Of a stretch of 64,000 nt of DNA, positions 54,874 through 63,414 are shown piece after piece. The stretch lies in contig NZ_JAFBCC010000001.1 in the NCBI RefSeq assembly GCF_016907495.1, positions 1,550,001 to 1,614,000 on the forward strand. The letters run 5' to 3'. Below the pieces are notes generated by a model. The model ran no database searches. It saw nothing but the letters and a program-made list of their open reading frames with translations, and was not told the origin of the DNA. The position numbers and the translations under genes are program-made. Position 1 is the stretch's first letter. Each line of letters opens with the position of its first letter. The stretch is from Arthrobacter tumbae (GTDB lineage Bacteria > Actinomycetota > Actinomycetes > Actinomycetales > Micrococcaceae).

Positions 54874-54942
54874 TTAGTGCGCTGCGATGGCGGAGGCAGG
54901 GCGGGTTCGCGCGGCCATTATGCCGCCGAGAAGATTAATCAC
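54874..54942 (-). CDS. Possible 22-residue leader peptide
   Basis: GTG 54942 is preceded by GGAGGTGGG, about 6 nt away, the strongest ribosome site in the region. The ORF has 22 codons, beginning MINLLGGIMAAR and ending SAIAAH, before TAA. It is not similar to any leader peptide I can name and has no run of one amino acid. The combination with the hairpin and the gene downstream suggests attenuation; it could also be a spurious ORF. Confidence 0.35.
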   Translation of the reverse strand: MINLLGGIMAARTRPASAIAAH

Positions 54943-55119
54943 CGAAATCCCACCTCCGTTTCTTACGAGCGCTTACCTGGACAGTGCAAAAACAAAGGAA
55001 GATTGAGTTCTCCCAATGGCACTTCTCAAAGGTACCCCAAACAAAGCGGCTTCGCCTAGTTCTTTTCCCGAGAGATTCTGAAAGATTTTCCAGGGTTGGA
55101 ATAGCCGGCAATCCGCCGA

Positions 55120-55707
55120 TCAGGAGTCAGTGGGATTCTGCGCAACCAGGCTGCGCCCGGTCCAGCGGATGTCGAGCGCCGCCAGTGTCGCCCACAAGGC
55201 GATGAGCGCACCCGCGACTTCCAGGCCCTCTTCGATCATCGCTGTGAACTGGTACAGCAGCCGGGTTCCAGGAAGAACGAGGTTATCGGAGAGGCTGACG
55301 ATGATTCCTCCCAGCATTTCGAATCCGACAGCTCCGACGAGAAAGACTGCGCCGGCCACGATCAGCCTCCGCCTCAGCAGCGCATCGACCCTCCGCGCTA
55401 TCGCCAGAAGAACAAAGCCCGCCACGATGGCGAAGGGAATGCCAATGACCAGCCAGGTGAAGGTGAACGGCAGGGACAACCCCATCAAGCGTGCGGCGAT
55501 GGCGAATTTCTCGTGAAAGAGCGTGGCTTCATCTATGGACATGAAGCCCGCCGCGACCGCAAAACAGACATACGGGGCAAAGCCTTGACCGGTTGAGCGC
55601 CGGATGAGTGCCAGAAGCGCAAAAGCGGCACTGACGGCGGCGAGCAGCAGCACCGAGTACCAGGTCCACACACTGTCTTCACGGGACGCATACGTCATAT
55701 CCCGCAC
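55120..55707 (-). pseudogene. Polytopic membrane protein, 5' end interrupted or non-standard start
   Basis: The 195 residues from GTG 55707 hold about five membrane helices with DEATLFHEKFAIAARLMG between helices 2 and 3. GTG 55707 has no ribosome site. The frame remains open for 63 codons upstream to a TAG at 55899-55897, and encodes a further membrane helix (GWTGAVLLVTGAVIDAF) without any ATG, GTG or TTG. In the same frame ATG-ATG-TCT-GAT precedes that TAG. A nonsense change in codon 5 of a 263-residue gene would explain this. A rare start codon is the alternative. Confidence 0.6.
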
Positions 55708-55957
55708 GAGAAAGAACGCAGCTGAGATTCGCCCGCCGCCTTCGAAGATGGGCGAGAATGCGTCAATGACCGCTCCGGTAACGAGCAGGACGGCCCCGGT
55801 CCACCCGAGGGTGGTGATGAGCTTCCCAATGATCGTCGACCGGAATGCAGGTGCCGGGAGCGGCGTGGGTCTGGGTTGTCTCGTGATGAAGTGAGCCTAA
55901 TCAGACATCATGAGAAAAAGATGAGAAACACGACGCCGGATGCGGGAAGGTAGGCGG

Positions 55958-57118
55958 ATGGTATCTGCACGGCTCCGGGAGGTCGATGCACTGCGCAGTT
56001 TTGCGCTCGGGGGCATCCTCATGGTCAATATCTGGTACTTCGCCGACCCGTACACCCTTGCCGGCGCCGTCAGTCCGGGCCATCAATCGGCAGCCGACCT
56101 CGCAGTGCGGTTCACTGTTGCAGCTCTCTTCGAAGCGAAGTTCTACCTGCTCTTCTCCTTCCTGTTCGGCTACAGCTTTGTTCTCCAGTGGCGAGCCGCC
56201 ATCACTGCAACCGCGTCCCCGGTGCAACGCATGCAGCGCCGCCTTGCTGCATTGTTTGTCCTCGGATTGCTGCACGGACTCTTCCTGTTCTTCGGCGACA
56301 TCCTCCTGACGTACTCGCTCATGGGCCTGATCCTGCTCGCTACGCAATCACTGCGCACGTCCAGCGCCGTTGTCACGGGCAGTGCACTGATTGGAGTACT
56401 GGGTTCGCTCATTCTGGCTGTGGGCCTTTTCATCGCCAGTGCCGGGGCGGGTGCTCCCTCCGCCGCTGTTCCAGTTGATCCCGGCGCGATCACCGAGAGC
56501 GCCGGCTCGGCCTTCTCCTCCAACGCGGATAACTTCCTGGACAACGTCGCCGGGGTGGTCTTCCTTCAGGGTCCGCTCTCGCTGGGCATGTTCTACCTCG
56601 GCCTTGCGGCCGGCCGGGCCCGCCTCCTGGAACGGCGGCTCTCCACCCGCACACTGACGACGACGGCGGCAACCTGCCTTCCCGTCGGCCTCGCCGCCGG
56701 GGCTTTCCAGGCCTACCTGACCATCTACGGGAACGGCGACCGGTTCAGTGTGCTGGCCTTCGGCATCTCCACCCTCACCGCACCTCTACAGACAGCCGGC
56801 TATGTGAGTCTCCTCCTGCTGCTTTTCCGGACGACGGCGGGTGCACAAATCTGCGGACTGCTTGCGCCGGCGGGACGCATGGCACTGACCAACTACCTCA
56901 TGCAGTCGGTGATCATGGCCCTCGTGTTCACTGCCTACGGGCTGCGGCTTTCCAACGGGCTGCCGGCCATCGCGGTGGCGGGAATCGCCGTCGTCATCTT
57001 TGTTGCCCAGCTGATCCTCAGCTGCCTTCTCCTCGTACGCATAAGGACTGGCCCGGCAGAGTGGCTGCTGCGCCGCGTCACGTACGGCGCACCAGGTGAT
57101 CGGGTGCCGGGGAGCTAG
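55958..57118 (+). CDS. DUF418 domain membrane protein
   Basis: This 386-residue protein has about ten membrane helices and matches the DUF418 family (YeiB-like): VDALRSFALGGILMVNIWYF at the start, FEAKFYLLFSFLFGYSFVLQ, and the C-terminal GRMALTNYLMQSVIMALVFTAYGL followed by GPAEWLLRRVTYG. Function unknown; acyltransferase-like membrane roles have been suggested for relatives. ATG 55958 with GGGAAGG is chosen over ATG 55940. Its stop overlaps the convergent histidine phosphatase gene by 4 nt. Confidence 0.88.
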   Translation: MVSARLREVDALRSFALGGILMVNIWYFADPYTLAGAVSPGHQSAADLAVRFTVAALFEAKFYLLFSFLFGYSFVLQWRAAITATASPVQRMQRRLAALFVLGLLHGLFLFFGDILLTYSLMGLILLATQSLRTSSAVVTGSALIGVLGSLILAVGLFIASAGAGAPSAAVPVDPGAITESAGSAFSSNADNFLDNVAGVVFLQGPLSLGMFYLGLAAGRARLLERRLSTRTLTTTAATCLPVGLAAGAFQAYLTIYGNGDRFSVLAFGISTLTAPLQTAGYVSLLLLLFRTTAGAQICGLLAPAGRMALTNYLMQSVIMALVFTAYGLRLSNGLPAIAVAGIAVVIFVAQLILSCLLLVRIRTGPAEWLLRRVTYGAPGDRVPGS

Positions 57119-57762
57119 ATGTTCCAGCGCAGGATGGCGGGTGTGCGCTTGTCCCAGCCGAGCGCACACACCGCTGCCGTACCAAGGACGAAGCGCCGCC
57201 CCTCCGCTGGATCGAACTCCAGCCAGCGTGCCGCGAGCACCCGGAGGAAGTGGCCGTGGGCCACCAGAAGAGCGTTCTGCACAGGTTTCGCCTGCGGATC
57301 CTGGTCCGCTGGTGTGCCGCAGCCGGCCTGGACCCGGGAAATGATCCGGTCAGCGCGGGTTGCCACCTGAGCGATGGTTTCACCGTTCGGTACGCCGTCC
57401 TTCCAGATGAGGTAGTCCGGATTCTCCTGGCGGACAAGCGCACTGTTACGGCCCTCGTTGTCACCGTAATCCCACTCATGTGCATATGGGAGCACCTCGG
57501 CGCCGGCGAACCCGGCCAGCTCAGCGGTTCGTCGCGCACGCTGAAGCGGAGACGTGAAGACCAAGTCAAACTCGACGCCGGCCAACCGGCTCGCAGCGTC
57601 CCGCGCCTGCTGTTCACCGGCCGGGGTCAGTGCGAGGTCAGTGAGGCCGGTGTAGTTGCCGTCCCGGGACCACTCCGTCTCACCGTGGCGCAGGAGCCAG
57701 AGGTTGGGCAGCGGTGTGCCCGCCGAGGTCAGGTCAGCGGCCGCGGCTCCGGACTGGCTCAT
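57115..57762 (-). CDS. Histidine phosphatase (phosphoglycerate mutase-like)
   Basis: This 215-residue protein has the LRHGETEW active-site motif near residue 24, TSPLQRARRTAELAG and the second His in LLVAHGHFLRVLAARWL. It belongs to the dPGM/SixA/CobC phosphatase family; the substrate is unclear. It overlaps the CCA-enzyme gene by 4 nt, so it is co-transcribed with it. A link to mycothiol or folate is not supported by sequence. Confidence 0.9.
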   Translation of the reverse strand: MSQSGAAAADLTSAGTPLPNLWLLRHGETEWSRDGNYTGLTDLALTPAGEQQARDAASRLAGVEFDLVFTSPLQRARRTAELAGFAGAEVLPYAHEWDYGDNEGRNSALVRQENPDYLIWKDGVPNGETIAQVATRADRIISRVQAGCGTPADQDPQAKPVQNALLVAHGHFLRVLAARWLEFDPAEGRRFVLGTAAVCALGWDKRTPAILRWNI

Positions 57763-59204
57763 GATTCATCTCCTGCGGCTTCGGGCTGGCCTGCCCACCA
57801 GGCGTGCAGCTTGGACTCGGCCGCCTCACGGGTATGCGGGCCATGTTCCATGCGTTCCTCCAAAAGAAAACGGTAGGCCCGCCCCACCACCGGCCCCGGC
57901 CGAATGCCCAGCAGCTTCATGATGTCTTCTCCGTCCAGATCCGGCCGTATCGACGCAAGCTCTTCCTGCTCGGCGAGCGCAGCGATGCGGTTCTCCAGGT
58001 CATCGTAGGCAAAAGCGAGGCGCTCGGCCTTGCGGCGGTTGCGCGTCGTCACGTCCGACCGCGTCAGCCGGTGCAGCCGTTCAAGCTGCGGTCCGGCGTC
58101 GCTCACGTAGCGACGAACGGCAGAATCCGTCCAGCCCGCCTCGCCGTAACCGTAGAAGCGCATGTGGAGCTCCACGAGGCGCGCCACCGCCTTGATGGTG
58201 TCGTTGTCGAAGCGGAGCGTCTTCATCCGCTTGGCCGTCAGTTTTGCTCCGACGACGTCGTGGTGGCGAAAACTCACACCGCCGGTCGGTTCGAAGCGCC
58301 GGGTGGCCGGCTTCCCGACGTCGTGCATCAGGGCAGCGAACCGCAGGGCAAAATCGGGAGCCGGCACCGCGCCGTCGTCGTCGGTTTCCAGCGCGCACGC
58401 CTGCTCCAGCACGGTCAGCGAGTGCTGGTAGACGTCCTTGTGCCGGTGGTGCTCGTCCAGCTCCAGGCGCAGCGCGGGCACCTCAGGCAGCACATGGTCG
58501 GCCAATCCGGTGGAGACCATCAGGTCAACGCCCCGCCGGGGGTGGGCCCCGTTGATGAGTTTGGTGAGCTCGTCCCGGACGCGCTCCGCGGAGATGATGG
58601 TGATGCGCTCGGCCATTGCGGTCATTGCCTCCCGGACTTCCGGCGCAACCTCCACTCCCAGCTGGGATGCGAACCGCGCGGCCCGCATCATGCGGAGCGG
58701 ATCATCGGAGAACGACGACGACGGCGCCCCCGGAGTGCGCAGCAGGCCCGCGTGCAGGTCCTTCACACCACCGTACGGGTCCACGAGTTCCAGTGAGGGA
58801 AGCCGCAAGGCCATGGCGTTGATCGTGAAGTCCCGGCGGAGGAGGTCGTCCTCCAGGTTTGTACCGAACGCAACCACAGGCTTGCGGGAGGACGGATCGT
58901 AGACCTCAGCGCGGTAGGTCGTGACCTCGATGGTGAAGGACGCCTTGCGCAGACCGATGGTTCCGAACTCCCGGCCGATTTCCCAGAAGGCATCGGACCA
59001 GCGCCTGATGACCGCGATCGTCTGGTCCGGGTCAGCGTCCGTGGTGAAATCGAGGTCCGGAGACGACCTACCAAGGAAAAGGTCCCGGACCGGCCCGCCC
59101 ACCAGGGAAAGTTCATGACCGGCGTCAGCGAACAGCCGTCCAAGCTCAGTGACCACCGCCGGAAGGGGGGCGGTCAACGGGGAATCTTCCAACAGGTGCA
59201 CCAT
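57759..59204 (-). CDS. pcnA: CCA tRNA nucleotidyltransferase
   Basis: This 481-residue enzyme has the nucleotidyltransferase site LVGGPVRDLFLGRSSPDLDFTTDADP (GG and DxD), the RRDFTINAMAL motif, DPYGGVKDLHAGLLRT and a C-terminal HD domain (RFAALMHDVGKPATR). It adds or repairs the 3' CCA of tRNAs. Class II CCA enzymes of actinobacteria often carry this HD domain. ATG 59204 is the first codon of the frame. It is divergent from the NUDIX gene, an arrangement conserved in actinobacteria. Confidence 0.95.
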   Translation of the reverse strand: MVHLLEDSPLTAPLPAVVTELGRLFADAGHELSLVGGPVRDLFLGRSSPDLDFTTDADPDQTIAVIRRWSDAFWEIGREFGTIGLRKASFTIEVTTYRAEVYDPSSRKPVVAFGTNLEDDLLRRDFTINAMALRLPSLELVDPYGGVKDLHAGLLRTPGAPSSSFSDDPLRMMRAARFASQLGVEVAPEVREAMTAMAERITIISAERVRDELTKLINGAHPRRGVDLMVSTGLADHVLPEVPALRLELDEHHRHKDVYQHSLTVLEQACALETDDDGAVPAPDFALRFAALMHDVGKPATRRFEPTGGVSFRHHDVVGAKLTAKRMKTLRFDNDTIKAVARLVELHMRFYGYGEAGWTDSAVRRYVSDAGPQLERLHRLTRSDVTTRNRRKAERLAFAYDDLENRIAALAEQEELASIRPDLDGEDIMKLLGIRPGPVVGRAYRFLLEERMEHGPHTREAAESKLHAWWAGQPEAAGDES

Positions 59205-59374
59205 AGTTCTTTAAGCGTGCCAGAGATCAGCCCAAACACCATTACGAGGCTCGGAACGGGCAAGCGGGTCGCCGATCGGACCATCAGCGCGGCAACACGC
59301 CGCCCGTTCTGCATGCTGGCGCGGAGCCGTGCGTGCGGTCATCATCCCCCAGCAAAGGTAGTTAGAGTGGGATC

Positions 59375-59905
59375 ATGGACCGTCCCGTTCCGAGCGCCCC
59401 AAAGCGCACCCCATTGACAGCGTCAATGGGACGAACAGGCGCGCCGCTGGTCCATCAGTCCCTGCCCACGGTAGAGGAAGTGTCGGCAGGCGGAATCGTC
59501 GTCGACACCTCCACCGACCTGCTCAACGTGGCAATCATCGCCCGGCTGAACCGTGGCGGACGGCTCGAATGGTGTTTGCCCAAGGGCCACCCGGAGAACC
59601 AGGAAAACAACGAGCAGGCAGCGGTGCGGGAAATTGAAGAGGAAACCGGCATCTGCGGCCGCGTCCTCGCCGCGCTCGGCAGTATCGACTACTGGTTCAC
59701 CGTCAGCGGGCACCGCGTCCACAAAACGGTCCACCACTTTCTCCTCATCTCGACCGGCGGGCATCTCACCATCGAGAATGATCCCGATCATGAGGCCGTC
59801 GACGTCGCCTGGGTTCCGCTCGCTGACCTCGGCCGGAAGCTTTCCTTCCCGAACGAGCGCCGCATCGCGGACCTCGCCCGCGAAGTCCTGCCGCAGTACC
59901 TCTGA
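59375..59905 (+). CDS. NUDIX hydrolase
   Basis: This 176-residue protein contains a full NUDIX box, GHPENQENNEQAAVREIEEETGI (residues about 72-94), with surrounding strands (SAGGIVVDTST, LNVAIIARLNRGGRLEWCLPKG). It hydrolyses a nucleoside diphosphate linked to another group; the substrate cannot be deduced. ATG 59375 lies close to TAGAGT, so it may be leaderless or have a very short leader. It is followed by murJ 72 nt downstream on the same strand. Confidence 0.9.
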   Translation: MDRPVPSAPKRTPLTASMGRTGAPLVHQSLPTVEEVSAGGIVVDTSTDLLNVAIIARLNRGGRLEWCLPKGHPENQENNEQAAVREIEEETGICGRVLAALGSIDYWFTVSGHRVHKTVHHFLLISTGGHLTIENDPDHEAVDVAWVPLADLGRKLSFPNERRIADLAREVLPQYL

Positions 59906-59977
59906 TTCGGTGCCTGCCATAGTGCAATGACTGCGGGTTACCGGTATCGGCCGCCAATGGTGAGACGATATGGAACG

Positions 59978-61705
59978 ATGTCTGATACCAACACCGCCTC
60001 AATACCGGTCCAGGATGCGGGCGTGGTGCCCAGTCGCCGTCCCACTCCCGCGGGCAATGTTCCGCCCACCGATACAACTGCACGCTCCAGCGCGATCATG
60101 GCTGCGGGCACGCTCGTTTCGCGCATCCTCGGCCTCGTCCGTGTGGCTCTCCTCGCCACGGCAATCGGCACTGCCGGCGCGGTATCCGACCTGTTCCCCG
60201 CGGCGAACAACTTGCCGACCTATATCTTCCTGATGATTGCGGGCGGCGTGTTCAACGCAGTGCTGGTGCCGCAGATCATCCGGGCGAGCCGGCAGGAGGA
60301 CCGCGGTGCGGACTTCGTGAGCCGCCTGATGACGCTCTCCGTCATCGTCCTGTTCATCCTGACTGTGCTGATCACACTGGCCGCGCCGTTCCTGGCGGAC
60401 CTGCTCACCAATGTGTCCGGTGACGCGCTGGCCCTCACCACGGTCTTCGCCTACTGGTGCCTGCCGCAGATCTTCTTCTACGGGCTCTACTCGATCATCG
60501 GGCAGGTCCTCAACGCCAACGGTTCCTTCGGTCCGTACATGTGGGCTCCCGTGGTCAACAACATCGTCTCCATCGGTTTCCTCATTGCCTTCATCACAAT
60601 GCTGGGCGCCGAACGAACCACCGCGCATACCCCCGACACGTGGACTCCCACCCATACGCTGCTGCTGGCCGGCGGAACCACCCTCGGAATCGTTATCCAG
60701 GCGGTGGTTCTCATCGTGCCGCTGCGCCGTTTGCACCTCGGCCTCAGGCCCAGGTTCGGTTGGCGCGGCGTCGGGCTCGGAAAAACCGGGCGGCTCGCTT
60801 CCATCACGATCGTGACCATGCTGATCGGCAACGGTCTCTACATGGTCAACCAGTGGGTGGCCACGATCGCCACCGAGGCCCGAACCGACCTGCCCGACGA
60901 CGCCTACATCGCCGGTCTCACCAACCTGGATATCGGGTCGCTGGTCTACGTTCTGCCTCACTCCGTGATCGCGCTGTCGCTGGCCACCGTCATGTTCAAC
61001 CGTCTCGCTGCCGCGCATTCCCAGGGTGATGTGGATACCACCAAGGAGACGCTGTCACTGGGCATGCGGACCATCGGAGTGGCTACCGTTTTCGGTGCAG
61101 CGGCGCTGCTGGCGCTCGCGGCGCCGCTGGGCATGGTCTTTTCGGGCGGTATCCGCGAAGGCGGCGCCCTCAACGCGCTCATCATCACGCTGCTGGCGGT
61201 CGGTGCGCCCTTCCTCAGCGCCAACTTCTTCCTCAACCGGGTTTTCTACGCGGCAGAAGACGCCATCACCCCGCTGAAGATCCAGCTCATCCTTTCGGTC
61301 ACGGGCGTTGCGCTGGCACTCACGGCCAGCCTGTTCGAGCCGGCGCTCATCGTTCCCATGCTGGCTCTCAGCTTCACCCTCGGCAACATTGTGGCCGTCG
61401 TCGTCAGTCATGTGTTTCTTGTCCGGAAGATCGGCGGATACGGAGCCGGGCACATCTATGATGTCCACGTCCGACTGACCATTGCGGGCCTGGTGGCCGC
61501 CGCCTTCGGCGCCGGACTGCTGTGGTTCTTCGGTGCGTACCAGCCTGACGGGTTCGTGTGGCAGTCGGTGGGGAGCGCCGTCGTCGTTCTTGTCCTTGCC
61601 GGACCGCTGATGGCAGCGGTCTACATCGGAATGCTGAAGGTTCTGCGCATCACCGAACTGACTGACTTCCTTGCTCCGCTCCTGACCCGCTTCGGACGCC
61701 GGTAA
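59978..61705 (+). CDS. murJ: Lipid II flippase MurJ
   Basis: This 575-residue protein has fourteen predicted helices in the MviN/MurJ pattern: ARSSAIMAAGTLVSRILGLVRVALLATAIGTAGAVSDLFPAANNLPTYIFLMIAGGVFNAVLVPQIIRA, then LANFFLNRVFYAAEDAITPLKIQLILSV-like motifs. It moves lipid II across the membrane for peptidoglycan synthesis. Some actinobacterial homologues carry a C-terminal pseudokinase; here the protein ends after the flippase core, and the kinase-like part appears as the next gene. ATG 59978 is chosen; an in-frame ATG 51 nt upstream is possible. Confidence 0.95.
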   Translation: MSDTNTASIPVQDAGVVPSRRPTPAGNVPPTDTTARSSAIMAAGTLVSRILGLVRVALLATAIGTAGAVSDLFPAANNLPTYIFLMIAGGVFNAVLVPQIIRASRQEDRGADFVSRLMTLSVIVLFILTVLITLAAPFLADLLTNVSGDALALTTVFAYWCLPQIFFYGLYSIIGQVLNANGSFGPYMWAPVVNNIVSIGFLIAFITMLGAERTTAHTPDTWTPTHTLLLAGGTTLGIVIQAVVLIVPLRRLHLGLRPRFGWRGVGLGKTGRLASITIVTMLIGNGLYMVNQWVATIATEARTDLPDDAYIAGLTNLDIGSLVYVLPHSVIALSLATVMFNRLAAAHSQGDVDTTKETLSLGMRTIGVATVFGAAALLALAAPLGMVFSGGIREGGALNALIITLLAVGAPFLSANFFLNRVFYAAEDAITPLKIQLILSVTGVALALTASLFEPALIVPMLALSFTLGNIVAVVVSHVFLVRKIGGYGAGHIYDVHVRLTIAGLVAAAFGAGLLWFFGAYQPDGFVWQSVGSAVVVLVLAGPLMAAVYIGMLKVLRITELTDFLAPLLTRFGRR

Positions 61706-61787
61706 GCCGTAGCCCCGCGCGTACGCGCCCTCTGCCCGGAAGTGGCCGGTAGCATTGGTACAAAGTATCCACATCCGGGAGGAACAC

Positions 61788-63296
61788 GTGCCAGAAGCAG
61801 TAGACGTCGGCTCAGTACTGGGCGGCCGGTACAAGGTCACCGCTTACGTCCTCGCCTCTGCTGAGAAGGACCTGGTGCTTGACGGCGTGGACCAGGTGCT
61901 GAACCGGCCGGTCAGCATCCTGGTGGCGTCGCCTTCCAACGCCGGTCAGGTAGCCACGAGCGCCCGTGAGGTTGCTACGGGTGAGCGGGCCGGCAATATC
62001 CAGGTTCTTGACCTTGGAATCACCGACGCCGGCACCTACCTTGTCACCAACCGCGCACCGGCCGCCGACCTCCTGGATCTCGTAATTCAGCAGGATGCCC
62101 CCTATATTGAACCGTTCTTCACGGACACGCTCGGTTCCGAGATTTTCGGCGTTGCCCGTTCCACGGAGCCTGAAACCTACGAAGACGACGACGACTATCA
62201 CCATGAGCCGGAGCGTCGGCAGGCACGCCTCCCGAAGGCGCGGATGCCCCGTTTCGGCCGCGGCGCTGCGGCGGGTGCTGCCGGTGGAGCTGCTGCCGGT
62301 GCGGCCGCCGCATCCGGCCAGGCAGATCCGGGCACTGCCCCGCAGGACATCTCGGCATCCGGCCCAGCCGAACGCCATCCCAGTGTCCCGCCGCCGCCAA
62401 GTGCTCCTCCCCGCGCCATTCCAGCTGACGAACGTAGCGGGAGCGCGAAGGTTACCGCTTGGTCCGAGGACGATTACGACCGCCCAGAGGACAGCGCCTC
62501 GTCCCAGCGGCCGGCGTCACGTTTCCCTGCCGCCGCCGCTGCGGGCGGAGCTACCGCTGCCGGTACCCAATACGACGACGACGGCCCTTACGAGGATTAC
62601 GACGAGGATGAGGATCGCGAGAACAATCCTCGTTTCACCCGCCTGCTTGTCGGCATCGTCCTCGCTCTCGTGATCGTGGGCGCCGTTATACTCGCCGTCA
62701 CGCAGTTGCGGCCCATTTTCGATCCACCCGTCGCCAACGAAAGCGCAACGACAGAGAGCACCGTCGAAGCCACGGACAGCCAAAGCCCCCCGCCGTCTGC
62801 CTCAGAGTCTGCAACGCCCACACCGGAGCTGGTGGCACCGGTTGCCACGGGCGTCACCCGCCTGGTGCCGGATAATCCCGAGCTGAACGCCCAGACCGAC
62901 GCCGACCTCCCTGCGATCATCGATGACAATCCGGCAAGCTTCTGGGGCAGTCTGGTCTACGCGAATGAGACGTTCGGTGGCCTCGCCCAGAACCTTGCGC
63001 TGGTGGTTGAGCTCGAAGGGCCCTCCAATGTCTCGGAAATACAGATCGAACAGCTGAACAGCTCCGGCGGCAGCTTCACTGTATTGCTGAATGATGAGCC
63101 GACGCTTGAGGGTGCAACCCAGATAGCGCAGTCGGGCTTCACCGGACCATCGGTGACGTTCAACGTGCCGCAGGTCGATGGTGCTCCTCCCACAGCGCAG
63201 TATGTGATCGTCAATTTCACCCAACTCCCGAGGCTCTCCAACGTCCAGGCCCAGTACCCCTGGGGTATGCGCATCGCGGAGATCAACATCTCCTAG
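61788..63296 (+). CDS. Pseudokinase-like membrane protein downstream of murJ
   Basis: This 502-residue protein starts with a partial kinase N-lobe fold ([39 protein letters not shown]...[22 protein letters not shown], residues 8-103) lacking the HRD and DFG motifs. A long acidic, Ala/Pro/Gly-rich disordered linker (about 125-285), one membrane helix (about 288-312) and a Ser/Thr/Pro stalk follow. An extracellular beta-sandwich region near the C-terminus ([49 protein letters not shown]) resembles a galactose-binding-like domain. GTG 61788 follows GGGAGGAACAC. It may regulate MurJ. Confidence 0.8.
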   Translation: MPEAVDVGSVLGGRYKVTAYVLASAEKDLVLDGVDQVLNRPVSILVASPSNAGQVATSAREVATGERAGNIQVLDLGITDAGTYLVTNRAPAADLLDLVIQQDAPYIEPFFTDTLGSEIFGVARSTEPETYEDDDDYHHEPERRQARLPKARMPRFGRGAAAGAAGGAAAGAAAASGQADPGTAPQDISASGPAERHPSVPPPPSAPPRAIPADERSGSAKVTAWSEDDYDRPEDSASSQRPASRFPAAAAAGGATAAGTQYDDDGPYEDYDEDEDRENNPRFTRLLVGIVLALVIVGAVILAVTQLRPIFDPPVANESATTESTVEATDSQSPPPSASESATPTPELVAPVATGVTRLVPDNPELNAQTDADLPAIIDDNPASFWGSLVYANETFGGLAQNLALVVELEGPSNVSEIQIEQLNSSGGSFTVLLNDEPTLEGATQIAQSGFTGPSVTFNVPQVDGAPPTAQYVIVNFTQLPRLSNVQAQYPWGMRIAEINIS

Positions 63297-63321
63297 CGGC
63301 TGCCCCGCTCCCCGACAGCAT

Positions 63322-63348
63322 GGAATAAGAGCAGTTGGCCTGTCGTTG
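63322..63348 (+). promoter_or_regulatory. SigR-type promoter of trxB
   Basis: GGAAT (63322-63326) is followed after exactly 18 nt by GTT (63345-63347, GTTG). This is the SigR consensus spacing. The predicted start near 63355 gives a 60-nt leader to GTG 63415, as for mshA. Confidence 0.75.
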
Positions 63349-63414
63349 TTGCAATTGATCGCGACCGGACTGAAGGTTCGATCGCTCTCACCGATAGAAA
63401 GGTTCATCAAACCC

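Larger units (their letters stand above)
54704..55119. other. A/T-richer intergenic segment with leader elements
   Basis: This 416-base gap is visibly richer in A and T than its surroundings. On the minus strand it contains a possible 22-codon leader ORF (54874-54942), an intrinsic-terminator-like hairpin (54823-54855) and smaller hairpins near 54745-54770. On the plus strand a 60-codon frame lacks coding character. No other gene is visible. Confidence 0.5.

Noticed and set aside
54877..55059. 60-codon plus-strand ORF in the A/T-richer gap
   Set aside because: No ribosome site, composition unlike local proteins, and overlap with a better-supported leader ORF on the other strand.
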